Part shown: piece after piece, positions 37,930 to 46,381 of the stretch | How the letters are laid out: each line of letters opens with the position of its first letter | How positions within the stretch are numbered: position 1 is the stretch's first letter | Source of the DNA: Ornithinibacter aureus | GTDB taxonomy: Bacteria; Actinomycetota; Actinomycetes; Actinomycetales; Dermatophilaceae | Assembly: GCF_009858245.1 (NCBI RefSeq) | Contig: NZ_VMSB01000001.1 | Location: forward strand, 1,364,001-1,428,000 | Length of the DNA: 64,000 nucleotides | Direction: 5' to 3' | Notes under the pieces: model-generated | What the model was told of the DNA's origin: nothing | The model's database searches: none | The model's input: the letters and a program-made list of their open reading frames with translations, nothing else | Made by a program: the position numbers and the translations under genes

Positions 37930-40900
37930 TCAGCCGGTGGGCGACGGTGACGGGCTCGGGGTCGCTCCCGCTCCGTCGGGGTTGAGCTGCGGCGCCAGCG
38001 CGGCCGCCCTCTTCAGGGCTGCGTCGAGACGCTTCTGAGCCTGGTCGTAGGCCGTGAAGTCACCGGACTTCAGCGCCTCCTGCCCGGCCGTGTACGCCGC
38101 CTGCATCTCGGCCAGCGCCGCGGTGAGCTGCGCTGCGGCCGACCCGGTCGGCTGACCGGGATCCGGCGGGGTGGGTGTGTCCGTGCCGGGGTCGGTCGGC
38201 GTCGTCGGAGTCGTCGGCGTCTCGCTGCCGTCACCGGCACCGAACAACCCACTCACGGCCTGTTCGAGGGTGTCACCCCAGGCGACGGTGGTGCCGTAGA
38301 CGGCGACGGTGATCTTGTTCTGGGGGAACGAGCCGGAACCCGCTGCCGCCTGCACGTAGATCGGCTGGACGTAGAACATCCGGCCCTCGAGCGGGAAGGT
38401 CAGCAGGTTGCCGAAGGTCAGCGTCTTGCCACCACCGGAATTGTTGGTGATGTACTGCGCCAGCGACAGCTGCTCGGCGGCGTTCTGCGAACGCACCGGC
38501 GAGTTCTGGATCTGGTTGAGCACCTGACCGGGGCCGGCCGGCGTCGCCGAGCCGTACTCGAGCAGGCGCAGCGACCCGTAGTCCTCCGCCGGCTTGCCGG
38601 CCTCGGACCCCGCGTCGGCATCGACGGCCAGCAGACCACGCAGGATCTCGCGGCCCGCCTCGTTGTTGCTCGCGGGCACGAACGGGGTCGTGATCGAGAA
38701 GGCCGCCTCGTCCTCCCCCGGCATCGCGATGGACTGGAAGACCACCGGCTGGTCCTGGGAGGTCTGCGACGGGTCACGCGGGACGCGCCACTTGTCGGAG
38801 TTGGAGTAGAAGTCACCCGGGTTGGTCACGTGGTACTCGTTGAGCAGCTCGCGCTGCACCTTGACGAGGTCCTGCGGGTAGCGGATGTGCGACATCAGGT
38901 CACCGGAGATCTCCGACAGCGGCCGCACCGACCCGGGGAACGCCTTGCTCCACGCCTTGAGCATCGGGTCCTTGGTGTCCCAGCCGTACAGCTTCACGCT
39001 GCCGTCGTGGGCGTCGACGGTCGCCTTGACCGCGTTGCGCACGTAGTTGACCTGCCCGGCACCCACGGTGACGACCGAGGACCGCTGCGTCACGGCATCC
39101 GACGTCGCGTCAGCGAGCTCGATGAGCCGTGAGTTGGGGTAGCTGGCGGAGGTGGTGAAGCCGTCGACGATCCACTGGATGCGACCCTCGACGACCGCCG
39201 GGTAGACGTTGCCGTCCAGACGCAGCCACGGGGCGACCCGCTCGACCCGCTCGGTGGGCGTGCGGTGGTCGAGGATGCGCGACTCGCTGTTGACCGCGTC
39301 GGAGAGCAGGAAGTTGGCCTCGCGGTACTTCACGGCGTACGCCAGGCGGCGCACGAGCGACCCGATCTCGACCCCCCCGGCACCCTCGTAGGTGTTGTTG
39401 ACGGCGACGTCACCGTCACTGCCCGCGGGGTAGTCGAACTCGCGCGGCGAGTCACCCTCGGGGGCACCGACGACGGAGTACGTCGGCGAGAGCTCCCCGA
39501 AGTAGATGCGCGGCTCGTACTCACCGAGCGAGCTGCGCCCGCCGCCCTCGAAGAACACGGGGTCACCCTCGGCGGTGCGCTGGTTGCCGTAGGCGGCGTA
39601 GAAGCCGTAACCGTGGGTGTAGACGGTGTGGTCGTTGAGCCAGTTGCGCTGGTTGTCGGGCAGGCCGTTGAGGTTGATCTCGCGCACGGCGACGACGGCG
39701 TCGCGGGTCTGGTCGTTGATCGTGTACCGGTCGACGTCCAGGGTGTCGGGGAACGCGTAGTAGTCGCGCTGGCCCTCGAGCTGGCGGAAGGTGGGGGCGA
39801 CGACGTTGGGGTCGATGATCCGGACGCCCGGGATGTCGTTTGCGGCGGTGCGCAGGACGTCCTTGTCCTCGGTCGCCTCCGGCGCCGGGTTCGGGATGCG
39901 CTTGACTCGGTCGAGGCCGAACGCCGTGCGCGTCGCCGTGATGTTGCGTTCGAGGTAGGGCGCCTCGAGGGACTTCTCCGAGGGCTTGACGCGCAGGCTC
40001 TGGATCAGCGCGGGGTAGACGCCACCCGCCACGACTGCCGTGACGACGAGCAGGGCGACACCCGTGAGCGGCAGCCGCCAGCTGCGGCTCCAGATCGCCG
40101 CAAGGAAGAAGACGGCGCACATGAGCGCGGCGACCGCGAGGATCGCCTTGGTCGGCAGCACCGCGTTGTCGTCGGTGTAGGTGATGCCGGTGAGCAGGCT
40201 GCCCTTCTGGGTCGCCAACGTGTAGCGATCGAGCCAGTACGAGGCGGCCCGGGTCAGGGCGATGAGGGCACCGAGGATGCCGAGGTGCACGTAGGCCGCG
40301 CGCGTGGTCGGCCCGCGCCCGGGCAGTTGCAGACCCCCGTAGACGTAGTGGGTGAACGCGCCCGCCACGAAGGCCAGGGCCAGCACCACCGTGATGAAGC
40401 TCACGACGAAGCGCAGCCACGGGAGGGTGAAGACGAAGAAGCCGACGTCCATGCCGAACTGGGGGTCCTCGATGCCGAACGGCTCGCGGTTCAGCCAGAG
40501 CAGCAGGGTGCGCCAGGAGCCCATGGCCCCCGACCCGGCGAGCACGCCGAGGATGATGGGGATGGTCCACACGGCGAGGCGGCGCAGCGGCTCGATGGCC
40601 TGTCGGTACTGCTCGAGCACCTGCTGCGCCTGGGTCATGGGGATGTACAGCGGACGGGTGCGGTAGGCGGCGACGAGACTGAGCGCGACAGCGGCACCGG
40701 TCAGCAGCCCGGCCCCGATGAACAGGCCCGCCTTGACCGCGATCTCCTTGACGAAGACGCCGCGGAACCCGACGGAGTCGTACCACCAGACGTCGGTGAG
40801 GACGTCAGCGGCGATCCCTCCGAGGAGCGCGAGCACTGCCAGCACTGCAAGGGTCGGGCCGAGGGGACCACGCCGCTTGCGCGTCGCGGTGGCCGCAGGG

Positions 40901-40995
40901 CGACCGGCCCCCCCTTCGTCACCGGGGACACCCCGCGGGGGCGGCGAACCATCACCAGGGCCCGAAGGCCCGTCGAACCACTCCGAGCGACTCAC
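37930..40995 (-). CDS. UPF0182 family large membrane protein
   Basis: 1021 residues. The N-terminal about 45 are Gly/Pro/Arg-rich and cytoplasmic. Seven or so transmembrane segments run to residue about 325 (LGPTLAVLAVLALLGGIAAD, IGAGLLTGAAVALSLVAAY and others), and a large extracytoplasmic domain follows. The C-terminus has a Pro/Thr/Asp-rich linker (PTTPTTPTDPGTDTPTPPDP) and a short Ala-rich helix region. GTG start with GGGAGA upstream. The function of the family is unknown; the M. tuberculosis counterpart is Rv3193c. It diverges from a PPA1309-type gene. Confidence 0.92.
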   Translation of the reverse strand: MSRSEWFDGPSGPGDGSPPPRGVPGDEGGAGRPAATATRKRRGPLGPTLAVLAVLALLGGIAADVLTDVWWYDSVGFRGVFVKEIAVKAGLFIGAGLLTGAAVALSLVAAYRTRPLYIPMTQAQQVLEQYRQAIEPLRRLAVWTIPIILGVLAGSGAMGSWRTLLLWLNREPFGIEDPQFGMDVGFFVFTLPWLRFVVSFITVVLALAFVAGAFTHYVYGGLQLPGRGPTTRAAYVHLGILGALIALTRAASYWLDRYTLATQKGSLLTGITYTDDNAVLPTKAILAVAALMCAVFFLAAIWSRSWRLPLTGVALLVVTAVVAGGVYPALIQSLRVKPSEKSLEAPYLERNITATRTAFGLDRVKRIPNPAPEATEDKDVLRTAANDIPGVRIIDPNVVAPTFRQLEGQRDYYAFPDTLDVDRYTINDQTRDAVVAVREINLNGLPDNQRNWLNDHTVYTHGYGFYAAYGNQRTAEGDPVFFEGGGRSSLGEYEPRIYFGELSPTYSVVGAPEGDSPREFDYPAGSDGDVAVNNTYEGAGGVEIGSLVRRLAYAVKYREANFLLSDAVNSESRILDHRTPTERVERVAPWLRLDGNVYPAVVEGRIQWIVDGFTTSASYPNSRLIELADATSDAVTQRSSVVTVGAGQVNYVRNAVKATVDAHDGSVKLYGWDTKDPMLKAWSKAFPGSVRPLSEISGDLMSHIRYPQDLVKVQRELLNEYHVTNPGDFYSNSDKWRVPRDPSQTSQDQPVVFQSIAMPGEDEAAFSITTPFVPASNNEAGREILRGLLAVDADAGSEAGKPAEDYGSLRLLEYGSATPAGPGQVLNQIQNSPVRSQNAAEQLSLAQYITNNSGGGKTLTFGNLLTFPLEGRMFYVQPIYVQAAAGSGSFPQNKITVAVYGTTVAWGDTLEQAVSGLFGAGDGSETPTTPTTPTDPGTDTPTPPDPGQPTGSAAAQLTAALAEMQAAYTAGQEALKSGDFTAYDQAQKRLDAALKRAAALAPQLNPDGAGATPSPSPSPTG

Positions 40996-41094
40996 TGCTC
41001 TCCCTTGTCCTCATCGCGCAGGGTTGTCCCGCGCCGACGCTGGACCGACAACGTACCCCGGCCTGCTGGAGGTTCCATCAGGCACCATGGTGCG

Positions 41095-41667
41095 GTGACC
41101 TCCCCCACCGAGCCCGCACCCGCCGAGCCCACCCCCGCTGTGTCCCAGCCCGTGACCGACCCGCTCACCCTGGCCGCACTGGACACCGAGCGACACGTGG
41201 CCAAGGGCGGCTGGGACCAGCCCGTGCGGCTGTTCGCGCTCGTCCCGACCGCCGACCTGCTCGCCCACGAGCCCCAGCTGGCCCAGGGGCTGGCCTCCCA
41301 CGACGCCGTGGCCGGCGCCCTCAGCGCGGTCGAGCAGGAGGACCTGCCGAGCGGAGACGGTCTCGAGGACCTCCTCGCCCAGATCGCCTGGCCCGATCAG
41401 GTGCTGGGCTGCGCCCTGGCCGTCGAGCGCATCGTCGTGCCGCCCGAGGCCGAGCGCGACCTGCCGAGCGCCGACGCCGCAGCCCTGCAGGCCATCGCCG
41501 ATCACCCCGACCGGGCCGACGTCCGCCTGCTCGTCGCCGTGACCCGTGACGGAGCTGCCCGGTGCCTGCTGCGTCAGCGGGCCCACGACACCGACGACCG
41601 CGTCGCCCTCGGTGAGAACATCGCCCCGGGTCTGGTCCACGCGCTGCGGGCCACCCTCACGCCGTAG
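41095..41667 (+). CDS. PPA1309 family protein
   Basis: 190 residues. The first 20 are Pro/Thr/Glu-rich, then VTDPLTLAALDTERHVAKGG, DQPVRLFALVPTADLLAHEP and the conserved C-terminal AIADHPDRADVRLLVAVTRD with CLLRQRAHDTDD. It matches the actinobacterial PPA1309 family of unknown function, encoded beside UPF0182 in many genomes. GTG 41095 is the start; the open frame upstream is antisense to UPF0182 and not credible. A CACCAT box six bases before the GTG may be a weak leaderless promoter. Confidence 0.82.
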   Translation: MTSPTEPAPAEPTPAVSQPVTDPLTLAALDTERHVAKGGWDQPVRLFALVPTADLLAHEPQLAQGLASHDAVAGALSAVEQEDLPSGDGLEDLLAQIAWPDQVLGCALAVERIVVPPEAERDLPSADAAALQAIADHPDRADVRLLVAVTRDGAARCLLRQRAHDTDDRVALGENIAPGLVHALRATLTP

Positions 41668-41694
41668 TCGAGGGGTCGCGGCGCATCGGCGCGG

Positions 41695-42780
41695 TCAGCC
41701 GCAGGTGGGCAAACCTTCGACAGAACCCTTGGCGATGCCGTTCGCCGCGGCCAGCCCGTCGTCGAAGGTGGCGACCTTGAGCACCTCGAGCCCGTCGGGT
41801 ACGTGACCGACCACCTCGTCGCAGTTGTCGGCGGGCGCGAGGAAGTAGCTGGCCCCGGCCCGCTGGGCGCCGACGAGCTTCTGGCGGATGCCGCCGATGG
41901 GGCCGACGCTCCCGTCGTCCTGCATCGTGCCGGTTCCGGCGATGTTCTTGCCGCCGGTGAGCTCGCCGGGGGTGAGCACGTCGTAGATCGCCAGGCTGAA
42001 CATCAGCCCGGCCGACGGCCCGCCGACCCGCCCGGTGTTCAGCGTGACGTCGACCGGCAGGTCGTAGTCCATCTGCAACCCGACCCCGATGACGGTACGG
42101 CCGCCGGCCTCGGCGGTGCGCGCCGTGACCGTGCGCTCGCTGCCACCACGCTCGATGACGACGGGCAAGGTCTCACCGGGCTGGTGCCGCTGAACGGCGG
42201 CGCGCACGGCATCCGACGACGTCGCGGGGTCGCCGTCGACGCTCACCAGGACGTCACCAACCTCGAACACCCCCGTGGACGGGCCGTCCTCGAGCACCTC
42301 ACCGATGGTGACGGTCTGTTTGACGTCACGCCCGAGGGCCCGCAGGGCCGTCGCGGTCGCCACGCTCTGCGAGTTCGCCATCTCGGCAGCGCCCTCCTGC
42401 TCGACCTGCTCCTGGCTGGCCTCGGGCGGGAACACCTGCTCGACGGGCCGCACCTCGTCCGACCCCGAGAGGCGGGCGCCGAGGACGTCGTACACGGTGA
42501 CCTTGGCCCCAGGCCCACCGGTCACGCTCACGGTGGTGAAGTCCAGCGAGCCGCTCGTCGGGTAGGTCTGCGCGCCGTCGACCGTGAGCAGGGGCTTGCC
42601 GTCGTTCTCGCCGAGGATGTTGGTCGCCGGACCGGGTGACATGACGACGTAGGGCAGCCCGACGAAGGTGAGGGCGGCGGCCACGGCGATGACGAGGAAC
42701 GAGCCGAACAGCAGGGCGGCCGACACCCTCCCGGGCCGCATCCCCGGGCGCTCCGGTTGGATCACGGAAGGCCCACCCAC
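41695..42780 (-). CDS. PDZ and Lon-like S16 protease domain membrane protein
   Basis: 361 residues. One N-terminal transmembrane segment (VSAALLFGSFLVIAVAAALTF, about 19-39) is followed by an extracytoplasmic PDZ domain (VLEDGPSTGVFEVGDVLVSV, about 165-185). The Lon-type proteolytic domain has catalytic Ser in GRVGGPSAGLMFSLA (about 255) and Lys in GPIGGIRQKLVGA (about 300). The M. tuberculosis counterpart is Rv3194c. A GTG or ATG start near 42780 overlaps moaE by 19 nt. Confidence 0.93.
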   Translation of the reverse strand: MGGPSVIQPERPGMRPGRVSAALLFGSFLVIAVAAALTFVGLPYVVMSPGPATNILGENDGKPLLTVDGAQTYPTSGSLDFTTVSVTGGPGAKVTVYDVLGARLSGSDEVRPVEQVFPPEASQEQVEQEGAAEMANSQSVATATALRALGRDVKQTVTIGEVLEDGPSTGVFEVGDVLVSVDGDPATSSDAVRAAVQRHQPGETLPVVIERGGSERTVTARTAEAGGRTVIGVGLQMDYDLPVDVTLNTGRVGGPSAGLMFSLAIYDVLTPGELTGGKNIAGTGTMQDDGSVGPIGGIRQKLVGAQRAGASYFLAPADNCDEVVGHVPDGLEVLKVATFDDGLAAANGIAKGSVEGLPTCG

Positions 42781-43196
42781 TCGGTCGAGCCGTCCTGAAG
42801 GCTCTGGTGCTTCCAGATCGGGGTCTGCGCCTTGAGCGTGTCGATCAGGTCTCGGCAGGCATCGAAGGCCTGTCCGCGGTGCGGGGCTGACGCCGCGACG
42901 ACGACCGCCAGGTCACCGATGGCCAGCGACCCCGTGCGGTGCACCGCCGCGACCCGCCGAGCCTGCGACCGGGCGAGCACGTCGGCGCAGACGCGGTTCA
43001 GCGTGTCGAGGGCGCTCGGGTGGGCTTCGTAGTCCAGCGACGTCACGGCCGCACCGTGGTCGTGGTCGCGCACGACGCCGACGAAGAGGGCGATGCCGCC
43101 GCAGCTCGGATGCCGGACGGCATCGAGCACCTCGTCGACGGACAACGGCTGGTCGCGCAGGGCGACGAGGGCGACCGGGTCAGGGTCGATCGTCAA
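42762..43196 (-). CDS. moaE: molybdopterin synthase catalytic subunit
   Basis: 144 residues from a TTG start at 43196, chosen because GAGGAG lies five bases upstream; the ATG at 43232 has no ribosome-binding site. Family features are GGIALFVGVVRDHDHG, LDYEAHPSALDTL, VAAVHRTGSLAIGDLAVVVA, SAPHRGQAFDACRDLID and IWKHQSLQDGSTEWVG (catalytic Lys). It transfers sulfur into precursor Z. No moaD or other moa genes are adjacent, but moeZ lies at 62.5 kb. Confidence 0.92.
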   Translation of the reverse strand: MTIDPDPVALVALRDQPLSVDEVLDAVRHPSCGGIALFVGVVRDHDHGAAVTSLDYEAHPSALDTLNRVCADVLARSQARRVAAVHRTGSLAIGDLAVVVAASAPHRGQAFDACRDLIDTLKAQTPIWKHQSLQDGSTEWVGLP

Positions 43197-43298
43197 TGGT
43201 GCTCCTCGGCAGCGGTGACCGGCGGGAACCATCTGGGCCGGATCGTGGTTGGCTTGTCTCGAGACGACATCCTCTCACCCGAATGCCAGGAGCCCCGC

Positions 43299-44690
43299 GT
43301 GAACGACCCCGCCGACGACGCCTCCGCACTGCCCCCCGAGATCGAGAAGCTGCTGCGGGACCTCACCGGTGGTGCGCCCCTGGACCCGCAGCTCACCTCG
43401 ATGATGCAGGGCATGGGCCTGGACAAGGTCGACCCACAGATGCTCGCGATGGTCATGGGCCAGGTCCAGGCGATGTTCTCCGCCCCCGAGAGCGAGCACG
43501 CCGTCAATGCGACGCTCGCCACCGACATCGCCCGCAAGACGGTCTCGGCCCAGGGCGACACGATCGCGACGAGCACCGACCAGCGCGAGGCCGCCGACGC
43601 CGTCCAGGTCGCCGGGCTCTGGCTCGACGCGGTCACCGACCTCACGACGCCCGGCCTGCACGGCGTCGCCTGGAGCGCGGCGGAGTGGGTCGAGTCGACG
43701 ATGCCGGTCTGGACCGACCTCGTCGAGCCCATCGCCGCCGGAGTCACCGAGGCCGTGACGACCGCCCTCGGGTCGCAGCTCGAGCAGCTGGGCACCCTCG
43801 AGAACCTCGGCGACGCCAGCATCCCGGGGCTGCCGGGCGGCATCCCCGCAGGCATGCTCGACCAGGCCGGGCCGATGCTGCGTCGCATGCACGGCTCGAT
43901 GTTCTCCATGCAGCTCGGGCAGGGCACGGGCACCCTCGCGGGTGAGGTGCTGACCGGCTGCGAGGTGTCACTCCCCCTCGTTCCCGCCCCCACCGTCGCC
44001 CTCATGCCGAGCGCGCTGCGCACGTTCGCCCAGGGCCTCGAGGTCGACGAGCCGCAGGCACGGCTCTACCTCGCGGTGCGCGAGGTGGCCCGGGTGCGGC
44101 TCTTCGGTGCCGTGCCGTGGCTGGGCCCTGCGCTGCTGGCCGCGGTGCGCGACTACGCGGCGGACATCTCCATCGACACCAACGCCATCGAGGAGGCCGT
44201 GCGCTCCATCGACCCCTCCAACCCCGAGGCCGTGCAACAGGCCCTCCAGGGGCGGATGTTCGCCCCGCAGCCCTCCCCCGCGCAACAGGCCGCCCTGACC
44301 CGCCTCGAGACCTGGCTGGCCCTGGTCGAGGGCTGGGTCGACGTCGTCACCGATCGCGCCACCCGCGAGCACCTGCCCCAGGCCGACGCGCTCGGGGAGG
44401 CCGTGCGCCGGCGCCGGGCGACGAGCGGCCCGGCCGAGAAGGCCTTCGAGGCGCTCGTCGGGCTCGAGCTGCGCCCCCGGCGGCTGCGCGACGCCGCGAA
44501 CCTGTTCTCCGCCCTCGAGGACTCCGGCGACGCCACGACGCGCGATGCCGCGTGGCGCCACCCCGACCTCGCCCCCTCTGCCGCCGACCTCGACGACCCG
44601 CTCGGGTACGTCGAACGCACGTCCACGCCGACGACCGACGACATGGACGCAGCGCTGGACGCCCTGCTGCGCGGCGAGGACCCCGCGTGA
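43299..44690 (+). CDS. Zincin_2 (DUF2342/TIGR03624-type) protein, putative zinc-dependent metalloprotease family
   Basis: 463 residues. The N-terminal helical part (LPPEIEKLLRDLTGGAPLD) is followed by a Gly/Met-rich loop near 180-205 and the family core ARLYLAVREVARVRLFGAVP (about 250-269). There the expected metal motif reads REVAR rather than HEVAH, so both histidines are replaced and activity is doubtful. GTG 43299 is preceded by AGGAG. It is the counterpart of Rv3195 and lies next to the PDZ protease gene. The stop overlaps a Nudix gene. Confidence 0.8.
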   Translation: MNDPADDASALPPEIEKLLRDLTGGAPLDPQLTSMMQGMGLDKVDPQMLAMVMGQVQAMFSAPESEHAVNATLATDIARKTVSAQGDTIATSTDQREAADAVQVAGLWLDAVTDLTTPGLHGVAWSAAEWVESTMPVWTDLVEPIAAGVTEAVTTALGSQLEQLGTLENLGDASIPGLPGGIPAGMLDQAGPMLRRMHGSMFSMQLGQGTGTLAGEVLTGCEVSLPLVPAPTVALMPSALRTFAQGLEVDEPQARLYLAVREVARVRLFGAVPWLGPALLAAVRDYAADISIDTNAIEEAVRSIDPSNPEAVQQALQGRMFAPQPSPAQQAALTRLETWLALVEGWVDVVTDRATREHLPQADALGEAVRRRRATSGPAEKAFEALVGLELRPRRLRDAANLFSALEDSGDATTRDAAWRHPDLAPSAADLDDPLGYVERTSTPTTDDMDAALDALLRGEDPA

Positions 44691-45253
44691 GCGATGCCGG
44701 CTTCGCTCACCTGCGTGAGGATGCCGTCGCCCTCCTCACGCGGTGGACGGCACCGGATGCCGGGCAGGCTCGGCTGCGCGAGGAGTACCTCGCCCACCTG
44801 GCCGCCCACCCCGACGGCGTCGCCAAGGCGGGCCCACCCGCGCACCTCACGGCCTCGTGCCTGGTCGTCGATGCAGCCCACGAGCGGGTTCTGCTGACGC
44901 ACCACCGCAAGGCCAGGGCCTGGTTCCAGTTCGGTGGGCACCTCGAGGCCGGTGACGCATCGGTGTGGCAGGCGGCACGGCGCGAGGCGCGCGAGGAGTC
45001 CGGCATCGGTGCGCTCGAGCCCTTGCCCGACCCCGTCCAGCTCGACCGGCACGAACTCGTCGGCGCCTTCGGCCACTGCCGCGAGCACCTCGACGTGCGC
45101 TACGTCGCGCTCGCGCCTGACGGGGCGGCGGGGGTGGTCAGCGAGGAGTCACTCGACGTGCGCTGGTGGCCGATCGCCGCCCTGCCCGCCGACACCCGCG
45201 CCGAGCTCTCGCCCCTGGTCTCACTCGGGTTGCGTGCCCTCGACGCCGGCTGA
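44687..45253 (+). CDS. Nudix hydrolase family protein
   Basis: 188 residues. The Nudix region reads FQFGGHLEAGDASVWQAARR followed by EAREESGI: the REAREESGI end is canonical, and the N-terminal part is the one-residue-longer variant seen in actinobacterial GGHxDxGD relatives. An N-terminal helical segment of about 65 residues precedes the domain. It would hydrolyse a nucleoside diphosphate linked to some moiety; the substrate is not known. The GTG start overlaps the upstream stop (GTGA); the 3' end overlaps the convergent metallopeptidase gene by 33 bp. Confidence 0.85.
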   Translation: MSDAGFAHLREDAVALLTRWTAPDAGQARLREEYLAHLAAHPDGVAKAGPPAHLTASCLVVDAAHERVLLTHHRKARAWFQFGGHLEAGDASVWQAARREAREESGIGALEPLPDPVQLDRHELVGAFGHCREHLDVRYVALAPDGAAGVVSEESLDVRWWPIAALPADTRAELSPLVSLGLRALDAG

Positions 45254-45784
45254 CCCCTCGACCGGGTTCTCGTCGGGACCGGGGGCCAACCCTTCGGCGT
45301 GCGCGAAGCCGTCGAGGAACCCCCGGGCCCGGTCGAGCTTGGGGTAGGACGCGAGCAGGCGCCAGAAGGCCGGTCCGTGACCCGGCACGAGCAGGTGCGC
45401 CAACTCGTGGAGCAGCACGTAGTCCAGCACGTGGTTCGGCACGTCGCGCAGGCGGTCGGAGACCCGGATGGTGCCCTCGCCCGGCGTGCACGAGGCCCAC
45501 CGGCGGCCCATGGTCGAGACCCAGCGCACGCTCGTGGGCCGCGCGTGCCCGCCGAGGTACTTCTGCGACAGGTGCGCCGCCCGGGCCTGGAGCTCGTCGT
45601 CACCGCGCGCCCGGCGGCGGTCGCCGGCGGTGAGCCGGGTCAGCATCCGGGTCACCCACCGCTCCTCCTCGGCGGCGCTGAAGGATGCCGGGATGAGCAC
45701 GACAGTGCGCTCGCCCTCGCGATACGCACTGACCGTGCGGCGCCGGCGGCGACTGCGGCGGACCTCGACGTCCTCCCTGCTCAC
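45221..45784 (-). CDS. YgjP/WrpA-type M48-like zinc metallopeptidase
   Basis: 187 residues. A basic N-terminus (RRSRRRRRTVSAYREGERTV) is followed by VRWVSTMGRRWASCTPGEGT and the zinc motif VLDYVLLHELAHLLVPGHGP (HELAH, with a third His in PGHGPAFW). This is the DUF45/YgjP family. The last 25 residues are variable. It is leaderless (TAGTCT 6 nt before the GTG) and overlaps the Nudix gene tail-to-tail. Confidence 0.9.
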   Translation of the reverse strand: MSREDVEVRRSRRRRRTVSAYREGERTVVLIPASFSAAEEERWVTRMLTRLTAGDRRRARGDDELQARAAHLSQKYLGGHARPTSVRWVSTMGRRWASCTPGEGTIRVSDRLRDVPNHVLDYVLLHELAHLLVPGHGPAFWRLLASYPKLDRARGFLDGFAHAEGLAPGPDENPVEGSAGVEGTQPE

Positions 45785-45790
45785 CCCAGC

Positions 45791-45796
45791 AGACTA
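45791..45796 (-). promoter_or_regulatory. -10 box of a leaderless promoter for the YgjP-type gene
   Basis: TAGTCT on the minus strand, 6 nt before the GTG at 45784. Confidence 0.55.
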
Positions 45797-45910
45797 GGCC
45801 CGGTGTGCCCTCGGTGGGGCGGGTGGTGCCGAAGTGGTGTGCGGTGCGGGAGTGGCGGCCCACCCATGGCGGGTCCCGCGCGTCCGCCTGATCCGCGGCG
45901 GCCTCGTGGC

Positions 45911-45916
45911 TAGGGT
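45911..45916 (+). promoter_or_regulatory. probable -10 box for the DUF5679 gene
   Basis: TAGGGT in the 215-bp spacer, leaving a leader of about 75 nt before the ATG. The leader has an AAGGAGAG ribosome-binding site. Confidence 0.45.
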
Positions 45917-45999
45917 TTGAGCCACCCTGCCGCCTGCGCGGCACCCACACCTGATCGACGCGGCTGCCCCAGCCGGGTGTCGACGACAAGGAGAGACTC

Positions 46000-46161
46000 A
46001 TGGCTGACGAGACCTACAAGGGCGAGTTCTACTGCGTGAAGTGCAAGGAGAAGCGCGAGGCCGAGGGCAAGGTCGTCGTCTCCGAGAACGGCCGCCGGAT
46101 GGCAAAGGGTGTGTGCCCGGTCTGTGGCACCAACCTCAACCGCATCCTCGGCAAGGCCTGA
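46000..46161 (+). CDS. DUF5679 zinc-ribbon small protein
   Basis: 53 residues: FYCVKCKEKRE and, about 25 residues on, GVCPVCGTNLNRILGKA, giving a CxxC-CxxC zinc ribbon. It matches the DUF5679 family, sometimes found fused to topoisomerase-type proteins in actinobacteria. AAGGAGAG upstream; a 17-bp terminator stem follows 12 bp after the stop, so it is monocistronic. Role unknown, possibly nucleic-acid binding. Confidence 0.85.
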   Translation: MADETYKGEFYCVKCKEKREAEGKVVVSENGRRMAKGVCPVCGTNLNRILGKA

Positions 46162-46172
46162 GCGAACCTCCG

Positions 46173-46210
46173 CACGCGGCCCCGGTCCCCGGTGGGACCG
46201 GGGCCGCGTG
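46173..46210 (+). terminator. terminator after the DUF5679 gene
   Basis: Perfect 17-bp stem (46173-46189 with 46194-46210) and CGGT tetraloop. Confidence 0.9.
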
Positions 46211-46314
46211 CTGTCGCTGGGTCGCGCTCGGGCAGGGCTACGGGACGAACAGCCTGTGGACGACGGTTTTCGGCCGCCGGGGCAGGGCAGGATGGCACCG
46301 GCGATCGGGATGAA

Positions 46315-46359
46315 ACCGGTCGGGGTGGCACCGATCGGGGTGACACCGGTCGGGGTCAC
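46315..46359. repeat. 15-bp tandem repeat, three copies
   Basis: Units ACCGGTCGGGGTGGC, ACCGATCGGGGTGAC and ACCGGTCGGGGTCAC are contiguous, just before the likely start of the ThiF/TOMM-like gene and in frame with it. If translated they would read as repeated [AT]P[IV]GV. Confidence 0.8.
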
Positions 46360-46381
46360 TGGGGTCAGGTCGGGGGTGGAG

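Noticed and set aside
39265-41667. 800-residue plus-strand open frame running opposite UPF0182 into the PPA1309 gene
   Set aside because: Only the last 190 residues from GTG 41095 match a family. The rest is Val/Asp/Arg-rich antisense translation of a GC-rich gene, typical of shadow frames.
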